This document shows positions 33,773 to 46,500 of a stretch of 54,229 bases of DNA, in pieces (positions within the stretch are counted from its first letter, which is position 1; every line of letters starts with the position of its first letter). The position numbers and the translations under genes were made by a program. The stretch covers positions 1 through 54,229 of the forward strand of contig QANT01000024.1 in NCBI GenBank assembly GCA_003254885.1, given 5' to 3'. The notes beneath the pieces are model-generated. The model was not told the origin of the DNA, ran no database searches, and was given only the letters and a program-made list of their open reading frames with translations. Origin of the DNA: Purshia tridentata. Its lineage: Eukaryota; Streptophyta; Magnoliopsida; Rosales; Rosaceae.

Positions 33773-36700
33773 TTAGGACCTAAGGCTCTGCTGGGAGGTA
33801 GTCTGCCATCTCTTTCTCCATCTCAAGAACTCAACAATAATCGAACTCCCACTCATTGCAACACCCAACCCAGCAAATGTTGCGAGGAGAATGCAAAGAA
33901 CTGCTTGCACGCGGACCTGAGGCCAAAACATAATCCAAGCATTTAAACACATTTGTGTAAGATGATGTGGACTTGGAATGAATATTATGTCAAGGGTTTT
34001 CAGTACACATACACCCTATGAAAAATCAATTTTTTTACATCACTTTTCAGGGGAATGCATGCTTCAGTCATTTCAACAAGAAAAACATAAACAAAGAAGT
34101 GTGGCATATTGACTGCAAACAAACATCTTGGGAAATGGAATGCATGATTTTGGCTCCTCAAGGGATTGAATATCCAAAAACAAGAACAACAGTATGTCAA
34201 ACTGTTTGGATTGGTGCCGATTCAATATTATATATACATACATATGATCTAATGAACATAAAGGAACTGCAATACCGGTAGCAGAATTATTATTAGTTAA
34301 GAGGACATCAGTTCAGTCTGCAATGAACCCATGCAAAACAAAGGAGAGATAAACAGTTTGAGGAAAGCCTCTTACCAATGAGTAAAATATATGCGCAAAT
34401 AGAACCACCAGAGCAAACTGAACGGATGCATAAACCCAGACAAATCTTCTTTTCACTAAACACAAAAGATCCAAAAGTTAGGGTAGTGAAACAACAATCT
34501 ATTATATGTAGTAATTTTGATTTTCAAAGAATATTATGATAATAATTTACTGCCATGGATGCACGAATATTTATCTGGCCATTTGACACTCTATAGCTTA
34601 TATCCAATATTAATTGATTGCTCATATTAGGGGAGATGTGTTATTAGAATTGCTCCTAAACTATCAACTCTGAATGTGTGTGACCGGTTGTGGTGTTTTT
34701 CACCACAAATGAGCACTACTGATCATCGTCACTCATCGTATTCCAGTTCAGTCAATAAGTCCTCACAAAATTATCCTTACAACAGATTACAATAACTTTA
34801 AAAAACTTGAGGATGTTGCAAGCCTACCCATGGTTGATGAGGTCATGGATGAGAGGAGACCCAGTACACAAGAAAATGGGAGAGAGATGGCAATTGCTCC
34901 AGTACCCATCTTCTCGACCTGCAGTGAACATATATATCACCAAAGAGACAGAAGAATAAAAATGACAGATTTGCAGTTTAGATTTCTAAGCTTACCAGGA
35001 GCTGCTCAAGAAAACAAAAGTAGGCAAGCATACTGACAATGACAAGCACAGGCACTTCCTGCCAAACCCTGAAATAATGAACTAAAAATATTAGCACATG
35101 AATGTTCTTCTATTGAGCTTTTTTATAATTTTTGGCCAAATTCTTTTAATGAGCTTATGGATGCAATATAATTAAACAACAGTATACCATAGGGGGAGGG
35201 GGACAAGGAGGAAGACTTAAAACTTTATTTTCCCATGGCATGAAAGTTTAGTTAGAATTTTATACTAAATGAAATTCAAAGCAAAATTTTCTTTAAATAA
35301 ATAGCATACCATGATTATTTGAAGCATATATATATATATATATATATATATTAGATAACAGTATTAATTGAGGTTGTAATATAGAACCCCTTCCTATCTT
35401 GACCAAGTTACATACTTGGATAAGAAGCTATATTGCTCAAGCCTCAAGAAATAAATTTTTGAAATTCTAACCTTATATTCAAAAGTTTTGAGTCAGCATG
35501 CAAGTTCAGTACTTTTTTAACAAAGGGTGAAACAAGGAGTGAAGCAACTTTTCCAGATTCTGAATGAGAACTCTGGTAACATATTGCAATGGTGGATGAG
35601 CAATAGCGTAAAGTTAGGCGTAAATTTTCACTCTTAAAGAAGATCGGATGGAACCTGCCAAAATAGTGCCTCGGGCCTCAATTCTAAACAGGCCCACCAG
35701 CAGGGGAAAGGTCTTGTTTTAAGGCCAGTATAAACATAAGTTGTGAGACAATCCTCAATGCCTACAGACCATCACCCCAACCATGTCTATACATTAAATC
35801 CATAGCAAGATAACAGTTCTCATTACCAAACCATATCTGCCTATGGAAGAAATATAGTTTGCATCAATCAGTTAAATGCAAAGTTCTGTGATTCTAAAAT
35901 TTTCTTTTAGTCTCCTACAACTTATTTACAATGAGAAACAAATGGAGTGCAGTGTCCTTTATGAGACATTAAACAATGAAATTTATAAAAAGACACACAG
36001 ACACAAACTTGCCTGTATCCATTAGGATCTTCCTGATCAAATCTACTTGTTCCGGTCATTCGAACACTTTGAATTCGTAATAGAGTAACAGGCAGGTTCT
36101 GAACCTCTTTCTTGCACACATCACAGGTCTTGTTACCTTTGATGCTAAACCATTTTATAGCACATTCTTGGTGGGCCAGAGCAAGTTCACCTTTGCAACT
36201 GCATTCCATTTTGAGGGTCTCACCCCCTTCACACAGTTCAACTAGACAAATTCTACAGACAGCCTCTTCTTCAGATATGTCTTCACCAGAATTGTCATCA
36301 TTTCCTGAACCATGAGAACATTAAGACATATTTGGTAATCACAAGCAGCAGATTTGGGACATGCAGAGAGTAAGAATTAAAAAATATAGCCTAAGAGTTG
36401 TTACCCGACAAAGTTAAAAGTTAGGAGAGTTATCAAATAAAAAAGTAATCAGTATTCAATGTTAACTTGAACATAAGTGCATGAAATAACTAAGACAAGA
36501 AAACTACCAGCATCCACTGTTGGGGAAGTAATTGATATTACATCACATTCCTTCACTCGGGGAGTGGAAGGAATTACACGAAAAAATGAATCCATCCTCC
36601 TTAAGTTTTTTTCTTTATTGTTGACAGGGACTGAAAATGAGCGAGATATCTGTCGACAGGATCCCTTTCTCTGAAAAAGTAAAGAAAAAAGCTCTTAAAA

Positions 36701-38631
36701 CAACATAATGGCCATATTTATAGATGGACATGACTGAGATGTTAAGACTTGTCAAAGAATTGGAAGGAAAAAACAGTTCTAAGATATTCTTCACTTCTTA
36801 TTTTGATGGCTTAGTTTCAATATATGCTATGTATTAAACATATATTTAAATGTAACTTAATTCTGTTAACTTTTGGGATTAGTTAGGTTAGACATTATTG
36901 AGCAATAATGTGTGGAACCTACTATTAAATGTAGAGAGCTACCAACAGTTCCATCATGTACAGATTCTGGGTGTGAATGTGCAATTGGAGTTACAGGTAG
37001 GGATGATGTTCTTTTCATCCGGGGGGTGAACAGCTTTGTCAGGGACATTGACCTTGACATGGGAAGCTTCTCCCTTTGTCCTGCAGATGAACCTTCTGAA
37101 GCTAGGTTGGCAGCCTTCTCAATGTCTGAAGAACTTCGATACTTGAAGCTTAGTTTTGGGAAAAGAGATTTTATAGATGATTTGCCTCTGGAAGAAGAGG
37201 GGCCTGGTGATCCATTAATTCTTGAATCTGTAGAACCAGGTGTTAGGAGAAAATTCACTTTCTTAGGGGTGGGACTTGGTGTTGGAGGCATCTTTATAGC
37301 AACAAGATCCTGAACAACATCTTCTGATGTTCTTGAGGGTATCTCCAAAAAGAGATTTGGTCGCTTCCAGGGATGAACTTGGGGTGGTTCTTCAGTTATT
37401 CCTATTGAGTCTTCAACCTGGAAAATACAAGGACATATCATGAATTGAAGAGGATGTGAAATTGGTGTGCAAACTGCACTCTACAGTTTCTTTTAGTTGC
37501 CAGCTTAGCATTCTTTTCTTCTTTCACTTTTCAAGTTTATCAGTAAATTCCTCTGATTACAAATCTCAGATAAGCAGCTCTGAGAGAGAGAGAGAGACAG
37601 AAGTAACCTAAAACATGCCATTTTTCAACTTTTGGGATAGGGTATGAATTTCCTTGTTAAACTGATGGTGCTGGTTGAAAATCTACAAAAGGTGTCCACA
37701 TTCTGAAATGTTTCTCAAGGATTTTTTACGTAAAACTTTTTGTAGGCATAGATTTACTAGAATGGGGGAAAAGCAAACACCATGAAACATAATGGAGACC
37801 ATGATTAATTAGCAATATCTGATGTACTTGATCAATTTTTTTCTGCACTAGATATAAGTTTCTGCAGTATACCCATATAAATGAAACAATGAGTCTTGCA
37901 CAAATTTCTTTTCACAACTGATGTACAAAACTGCTATGCATCACTGATTTTGTAGAAAAAGAAAGTTATCTGTTGCTGATTTGTACCAAAAAAAAAATTT
38001 ACACAACTGATTTTGTAGACAAACACTACATATTTGAAAATTGTATTAGACATTAAAGGTACCAAGTATATTTTTGCAGTTTTGTGCATCATTTATAAAA
38101 ATCATTATTCATGTAAATCAAAGCAAATGCGCCCAATGGATGATTTCATGACATGGTAATGGTTTTACATATACAGTGGTAGAAACCCAGAAGCATAAAA
38201 AGAAAAATCAAAATGAAATAGATTCCAATACTTCATTATTCAAAGAAAACAATCAATATCATTCTAAGACATATCCTTTTCTTTACTTATTAAATTACAC
38301 AAAACAACAGCATCAAGGTGGTTTAAACTCGTTCCAGAATGCAAAAACCGATAATTTAAATCATTAAACATGATAATATGAAGATACAACTACATAATCC
38401 CATGAAAGTAAATATAGGGGAAAACCCAGCAAAAGGAAGTTCTTGAAAAGCTTGAAATACAGTGAGAAATGGGAGAAAAATAGTAAGAGAGAAAGTGAAA
38501 GAAGCAAATACAAAGAGGAAAGCAACAGAGAAGCATAAAATTTGTACCTTGTGAACTGGAACAACAATTGTTCCTTGGCATGAATTCTCATCATGTACCT
38601 GATCAGCCTTATGATTTTCCTCAGTTCCCAT
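33773..38631 (-). CDS. RING-CH (RINGv) membrane E3 ubiquitin ligase
   Basis: Eight exons: 38631-38548, 37417-36947, 36670-36508, 36304-36013, 35068-34996, 34918-34828, 34455-34376 and 33916-33773, total 1398 nt, 465 aa. A long Ser/Pro-rich N-terminal half ([40 protein letters not shown]) is probably cytosolic and phosphorylated. The C4HC3 RING-CH runs from about residue 255 ([12 protein letters not shown], then [26 protein letters not shown]). Hydrophobic segments follow ([70 protein letters not shown]). The architecture is MARCH-like, ubiquitinating membrane cargo. Intron 4 uses a GC donor. The exon 2 donor is ambiguous: GTTGGT at 36946 keeps frame, while GTAGCT four bases downstream does not. 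It matches the group including At5g60580, the syntenic neighbour. Confidence 0.92.
35326..35351. repeat. (TA)n microsatellite
   Basis: AT dinucleotide run inside the GC-AG intron of the RING-CH gene. Confidence 0.9.
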
Positions 38632-41600
38632 TCTCTCATATAATACCAAGCCAGACAAAAACCCAGAACACTCTTCAAGCAACAAGCCTACCCATCTATA
38701 CCAAGCTCAAAAGAAAGAAACCCCAAAAAAGACAGAGGGATGGGAATGGCAGAGTGAGTACCTTGGGAGTTGGGATGTGGGGAAGTGAATGAAGGTGGAG
38801 CAGCAGAGTAAATAGGAGGGAGGAAAGATGGAAGATGCTTCTCATTTATGGCAAATAAAAAAAAAGGTGGTGGCGAGGGTGGCCTACTGCCACACCACTT
38901 CAGAATATCAGCCCCGTCAGTCACTACTCGCGTTCATTCACAATTCACACTTCACACTCACAGTGCGCGGACTCTCTTTTTTTTTTTTAACACTTAGCCA
39001 CGCTAATTGTACTTGTACACCCTTTTACAAGTCCCACATTTTTTCTTTAAATAGAAAAAATTAATCTTAAATTTTATTCCACTCCAAAAACTTCTTCTTA
39101 TCACATTTTCTCACTAGAGTTAAGTCTCTTGTCAACCTCTATTAGTCTATTATATGTGGAAATGTTCTATGTCCTTCAAATCAAAGTCTGAGACTTCTTT
39201 TAATACTGATTATACTCAATAATCTTTTTACGCACAATAAGTAATTTTACGGCCCTTTCAATTGGATTACTTCACAACCACACTTAAAATGTATTTTGAA
39301 TTTACTAACTCGATCTTTTATTTACAAAATTTTTAAACATATAAAAAAATGGTATACTGAAATGCCCCAATAATTTATTGTACAAATTTGGTTCCATTGC
39401 ATTATTTTATATATATATATATATATATATATTGTTACATTGAAGAAAATTGAATCTTAAACTTAACTTAATCCTAACCTCTATCCCATCTACCCTCACC
39501 AGTTTAGCTAACCCCAAGCACTTGCATTATTTTATATTTAAGTACATAATAATTTGGCATTATAATTGTTTGGAGTCTGTCGATTTTGCACTTAAAATCC
39601 GGCCAATAATTATGAAAAGATTTGAAACGCATGAATAATTAGGCAACGTTTGTTAGACCAGATTATTAGATTGGGAATAAGAATTACACTTCCGTTCCTA
39701 CCTATCTTGGTTTTAAAATTTTCATTCCAACATTTGGAACAAGACTAATGGAATGATTTTAAGAGTCCATTGAAACCAAAGAAAGTCATCATAGAAAATA
39801 TTCTATTTGATTTTCAAAAGAAAATTTTATTGGTGAGAAAAATAAGAAGATTAAACATGCACTAATACCATCTAACATCAATTTGAAAATTATTTAATAC
39901 TATAGACCTTTGCATTTAATACTATAGTTAAACGTCGATGCATGTCTCCTTATTAGACTCATAAGTTAAAATGTTCATCATAATACTAATAGTGTACCCT
40001 TCGAAAGATGTGGTGAGCTCAGTTCTGACTCTTCTGAGAAGATTCATGAAAATGAAACTATCTAGAAGAAAGTTTAAAGTATAAGAGAAATAAATGGGTG
40101 CACCAAGTGATTGTGCACCTGCCGGCATGAACGGTGGATAAGATGACTCACAGCCATAGGTGATGAAGAGCACTATGCCTACTAAACCAGTTTCTTTCGA
40201 TTTGAGCCTTTTTAACGTTATCTCATATCACTGAAGAATAATATGTGTATAAATATGATTAGTACGTAACACTTTTTTATAAGATAACCTTGTATTTATT
40301 TTAATATTATGTGCACAGTGCACTAATGTTCTATCGTATAGCATATTATGTAATGAAATTGTTAATCAAAATCACTATTTAGGTGAATTTTTTAGTCTTA
40401 GTGTGAATTGTTTATCTTTGACCGGACTAGAGAGTAGATTAATTAGATAAGGTGCGCAAGCTAGCTTGAATCCTGGCTGTCTAAAAAAAAAAAAAACTAA
40501 TGCAATTATATTTAAATATTTGATCTTGATTAACAATCTGACAATATGCCATACAAAACAAATTAGCCAAAGATTAGTATTTGTAAAAGTTATTTGTATA
40601 AATTATGATTTGGTGATAAGGATGACGTTCTTCTTCTAAAAGGTAGGAAGCATATTTAATTTGTACCTCCCTTTGCCTAAAGGGGTCAAGATTGGACCCT
40701 AGGGGGGACCTGAAGGTTATACCATATTTCGTGAGTGCATGCTCTTTGAAAATCAGTCTTAACTGCAAATTAATGGTTAATTAGGTATTTAAAAACTTAA
40801 TTAAAGCATTCATGAACCATAATCAATGTCTAAAGGTTGGATAGAAACCCCAGATGTTTTGTAGTTTCATGGGCGGGAGAGGGAGACATGCTTTCAAGTT
40901 TCAAGTTTGATGCTGTCAGAAAGCCTTTAGACCACAGTCAACATTATTCTGTCCTTCCCTAATCTGAAAAAGACATGTCACCAAAATATATTGCATTTGA
41001 ATCTTTGATGGCCAAAACAAAAGGACTAAAAAATAAAAACAATCCAGCTGGTTGGTCTGGAATCTGGATAGCAGAAATGGGTGTTGAAATTTGCTAGCTA
41101 GGAATGGAAGCATGCATGCAGCCTAAGTTGCTAAAGTTTTGTTAGGCAGCCTGAATAGTAAATACTTCACCTTTTAAAGTGGAGTAGGAATAGTAGAGGA
41201 AAATTCTTTATCTATATACATCACTGTGTGGTGGGCTAACCAACCAACCCGCTTGAACCAAATCGGGTAGGTCGAATTGGTTTAGTTTTTGTCTCTCATT
41301 CTCAAGAAAAATAATAAGAAAAATGACCTAATCATACCTTTAAAGATTTTGCATCGGACTTCAAGAAAATATAAATGAGACTCAATCTCAATACATAACT
41401 CTAATCTCTGACGTACCACATAAATTTTAGAAGGAAAAGGTTAGTTAAAACTGAAAACACTTTATTAGATGGTAAACCTTGATAGGGAGAAGGTGTTTGT
41501 GCTAAAGTTATGGGTAGTGAAATAATTATAATCCATGGAAGTCTTTTTCACCCTCATCTCATGGTGGTGGCTCTAGTGACCTTGTCCCCAAGACAGTGGG

Positions 41601-43500
41601 ATGGTTGTTGTCACTATAAAGATGATCGAAACCCTCATAGTGGAGGATACAATAAAGATCATGAGATGTCTGGAAGGAACCCACAAAGTGGGATGTGTCT
41701 CTTAAGTCTTAAATGGCTGCTAAACAGCAAAAAATTAATGATTATAAAAAGAGAAAAGAGAGCCCCCAATACAGCTCTAAATATATCATAATCTTTTTGG
41801 CCTAAATTGTAATCATTGAAAAGAACCCATCATATGGCTAATAACTGTTTCACACTAATTGATTATACCTGTCGGCGGCCAGGAATTTAAAAGAAGAAAA
41901 AGCAAACCACAGAAAAAGAACCATGGGGAAAGCAATATGAAGATGATCTTGAACCGTTAATGTGTAAGAGGAAAGTTTTTGGAGATCAAAAATTTGAATA
42001 AAACCATTTCTAATATCTCAACTCACCATTTTTGTACCATATTTTTAGTAGAGAGGATCTTGGTCCTTTTAGTAAAGGCATGACATACGTGTAGATTTTA
42101 CATATAGTAGAAAATAATACAAGACAAGAGTCAATTGAGATGGTACACATGACATTACTCTCAAAATTATCTCAAAATTATGTCAAAAGTGACTGGCTTT
42201 TTATTAATGCATATATTTGAGATCGGTTAGTTTAGGCAGTTTTGGATGTTTCTATGAGACTCTTAGTTTGTCATCCTGTAATTTTTTTGTGCAATTTAAA
42301 ATAAAAATATTAAATTTAAAGTGTAGAATGACAAACTGAGAATGTTCTGGCTGTAAACTAGGATGGGTAAAAACATAATGTGCAATTAGTGGGTGGATTA
42401 GTTATTTTTTATTCTATCTAAATGACTTTTTTTTTTTTAAAGGGTATTTCCAGGTATGATCAATTTTAAACCCCAAAACTTTTCTTCTTCCACTCCTCAT
42501 GCGCATTACAAGGCATTTAAGGAGCTGGGCCAAAGCCGAACGTTGATCAAGCGAAGATGTAGGGCAAATTAGGTTGCTGATGAAGTGCACACTGCAAGAG
42601 CTTTAGTTAAAGCCGGACGTTGATCAAACCGCAATCCACTTCACTGGGGTGACCATGACCCCAATCAACCAGTGGACAAGAATCAAGATGTTAAAACAAC
42701 TGAAATTATTCTATCAGTACTGATTGGATATTGATCCTAAAAGTTTCTTCCACTCATTTTCGTACATACTCAAAAAGTGTTATAAATTCACCCCATTTTA
42801 TACCTCAATACACAAAATCTCCAAGTGATAGAAGACCATATAAACCTAACTAGCTAACTTTATCCCCTGAACCCTTACCTCCAATATGTAGCCCAGAGAT
42901 TAAACATACAATTAATAAACTTTATATGGTTTAAAAGTGGAAGGAATCAAAGTTGTACACAAGTTTCACTTTCAGGACTCGGAGGCAAAGCAGGGTACAA
43001 ATATCAGTGTGGCGCATCTATTATCCTTCAAAAGCCATTAAAAATTTCAGATAAATTGACATATAAAGACCACTTTTGGCATGCTAACTACCCCCCTTAC
43101 CATGAAAGGACGGCTGATGGTTGCACAATGGACATTAAATTCAATGAGTATAGGTCAGATTCATTCAACAATTTGAAGATACCAAAAATAAACCTGAACC
43201 AGTAGTGTGGCCTCTGTGTAAGGATGGGCATGCACAACAGTCTATTGACAAAAATTGTAGCCTGATCTTATACCAACGATAACCAGAATCAACAACCAAT
43301 GTGAAGCAATAACATGCTAAAATAACTGTGGGCAGACCCTTTGGGACCTACAACAATCTAAAAATAGTAGATCCTAAATTAAAATGTAACTGTAGGACTT
43401 GCTACCAAAATTCTTTTAATAAGTTATGTCCTGAATGATTCGGATCAGCCTGATCAGCCACATGCATACTACAAAATTTCCTAGACTTGCTCAAGTCCAC
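38632..43500. other. Gene-poor stretch, 4.9 kb
   Basis: The first few hundred bases are the promoter and leader of the RING-CH gene. Beyond that the DNA is AT-rich with an (AT)n run at 39408-39432 and no supportable gene on either strand. Around 42520-42660 the sequence 'ccgaacgttgatcaagcg' recurs about 90 bp later as 'ccggacgttgatcaaacc'. From about 42900 to 43500 lies the 3' flank of the methyltransferase gene. Fragments near 39645-39780 look like eroded foldback DNA but have no clear ends. Confidence 0.5.
39408..39432. repeat. (AT)n microsatellite
   Basis: Uninterrupted AT dinucleotide run in intergenic DNA. Confidence 0.9.
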
Positions 43501-46500
43501 CTACCTCTCAAGGAGCATCACCAATTCGCAGTGTACGGTATGTGGAAAAAGATCAACAGCCATTGCTTTTACAGGTCGGAAAGGCTCTGAAGTGGGCATA
43601 GACTTAGCCCTGTGCCGTGCTAGACCAGCACTGCTCATGTTTCTCCATGCTCTATTGTTCTTCCCTTTGTCAATTTTCTCAGGAGACGGTGTGCAAAGCT
43701 CGATAGCATTTGCCACTAAGCTTTCAGGATTGCAGGAAATGTAACTAAACCAAATAAGAATAAGAGTTGGATTCCTGTACAGAAATAAATAAAGGCAAAT
43801 AAAATAGGAGGAAAAGTATGTGAACTAACACAAGCCTCCGTAGGTGTGGATGAGTTCTCAGAGCTTTGATAACCTGCAAATCACAGAACAACACAGACAT
43901 CGTTATATACTCACATGTTGATAGCCAATTTCATATGATTAATATAAGAACAGAACTACGGCACAGGCAAGCTTAGCCATGTTGCAGCCCTACTCTCATG
44001 TTAATCAGATATAACCTAAGCTCTAAAGAATAATTATCAAAACCTTCATATCAATTTTTCCAGTAGAACATTGGAAAATCCATATTTCACCAATCTATGT
44101 AAAGGTGGCATTCAAAGAACGGAATGAGAACCAGCTCAAAACTATTTATAAATTTTTTGAAACTTTATATTTGCAAGTATTCAAGAACCTCCACTGGCCA
44201 GGCCCCAAGTCAAATTGGTCTTCTAAATATAATCATTAGTACACTCTTTAAATAACAAACGACATCAACTATCAACCCACCACTATATTTTTAACAGTGG
44301 ACAATAAAGACTACATTTTCCGTCAAGTAAGAGTATACACATCACCTTCCCTAGTAACAGAAAAAGTGTAATAAACTTTTTCCACAGGGTAGCAAAAAAG
44401 AAAACGAGGCATAAACAATTGGGGACAAAATTTTTGGAGAGGGTGTCAAATGGAACATGGACAAAATTTTTGGAGAGGGGACAAAAGTTACTGACAGTGG
44501 GATGAAGTCCGCTACGTGGAGGATCAACAATAGCAACAACATTACTGAAACATTGCACTGGACTATTCCCATTTTCAGGAGTGTTCCTCTGAAGTTCGCT
44601 TCTGAGTTCCTGCTTGCTGATTTCTATATCCTCAGATGCAGTCTTAGCAATTCCAAGCTCATGGCTTGAACTCTCTTCAAAGTTGGGTTTGCTGTCCATT
44701 AAGATTGCTTTCTCTTCATCGGTAATAATAACTTTGTTACTACCTTCAATGACATTATCGTCTTGTTTCTGAGGAGCATTAGCATACTCTTCCAATAAAG
44801 ATCGCATCACATCCTCTGCCTGTTGCCTCATGGATGACAAAAAATTAATAAATAATTAAAAACCTTCTTACCTTACACGAGCTTACTCAGAGAAATTACA
44901 AATTCTTCAAAAAAATGTCATTTACTGAGTTGATTGGGGGAAAAGAAATAGACTTGATTTATTATCTCGATTACATTGCAAAATTAAATATAATCACAAC
45001 CCTATTTCCCACCTTTGCACAGACAAATCTACAGTTTTTTATGCCATTAATTTCAGCATTCCTACGCGCATCTGAAATCGCAGAAGCATTCATTTCAATG
45101 CCAATAACCTGAAAAATATTTATAGGGAAAGCAATGTTAATCATTAGGAAAAAAAAATAACAAATTTGACTCATATGCAGATGATGTGGATGGTAGCTGA
45201 CATTTGTGACAAATCATATTGTTCTAGAATTTGTCAACACTAGAAGAAGTGTTTCTGACTGATCAGATTATTAAGAAACAAATGTTGGACTATGATGTGG
45301 TTTCTAGCATTTTTCAGCTGCATCAACAATGATGTGGACTAAAAGTTCATACATCAATTTCTGTACGCCCATTAATATACCTGTTATAAACTTTATACTA
45401 TTCTTTCCAAGAATGGGAGTCTTATATCTTAAATGGGGAATGAAACAGTCAAAATGCAAAGCATGTAAACTCTGGGGGAAAAAAAGACAAAATGAGAACC
45501 AGGATGTTGACTATTACCATACCAACATGATGTGCTAAAGTCAGCCCAATTGTTCCAGTCCCACAGCATACGTCAAATAGCAAGGTATCAGGACCCAACT
45601 TAGCCCAATCCCCTGCAAGTGAGTATAGCTTCTCTGCAGCAAGGGTATTAACCTGCAGTATATTTGGATTCAGGAATAATTACCATTGCAAGAAAAATAT
45701 TTTCTTCTGAGCATGAGAAATACAGCAACCTGATGCCCCACCTGAAAAAAGGCTGTCGGTGATATACAGAACCGAAGATTGCTTATATGGTCATGAATGT
45801 TTGGCTCTACAACATTGTTGGTGGCCAGCATTTCAGAACCACCTTCTGCTTTAGGAATACATAATGAGCGCAATGGAGCATCAGCTGGTGCTGCATTTGA
45901 TATTCCTTGATGATCCTGGAAAAGGGCAAGTCATCACACAGAGAGCACATTTCTAAATTGAATAGAACATATTGCTCAATCATAAACTAAAGGGTGCAAC
46001 ATATTCTCTTGAAAGAGGTTTATCAAGAGACTCAAGACACCATCAAGCAGAATTCATTTGTAACATTCTTACTAACTTTAGCTGCAAATATGTTTATAAC
46101 AAAACTACAAGGGTACAAAGATTTAGTACCTGAATAACTAAAGCTGTTAGAGGCAAAGGTGGTGAATTTGCAGTAGCTCCTGCAGCAAAAGCTTGCGCTA
46201 GCCTCTCCAATTCACTGGTTATCTGTGTATCATCAAATCCCGCAGTGGAAACCTACAAATAGAGATGAGGGTAAAAACATAAAATTATGGTTATATGGTT
46301 TGTCAATACTCAATCAGATTTTTATGTCCCAACTCAAACTGAATATTATGTTTTACCATTCAATTTGCTTAACTTGAAAGAAGGAGGGGAGGAAATAAAG
46401 AAAAGACACTTGTTCAGACACTAACCTGAACAATAAGCATGACCTCCGAAATGTTGGCCTCATAATTTTCAGCATCAGAAGCCATGCCTGGTCTCCTCCC

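Noticed and set aside
36912..37313. Plus-strand open frame of 133 codons
   Set aside because: Antisense of RING-CH exon 2; no independent homology or splice context.
45518..45523. Alternative GTATGG donor for methyltransferase exon 10
   Set aside because: It breaks the frame; the GTAATA donor six bases downstream-adjacent gives HVGMVIGIEMN in frame.
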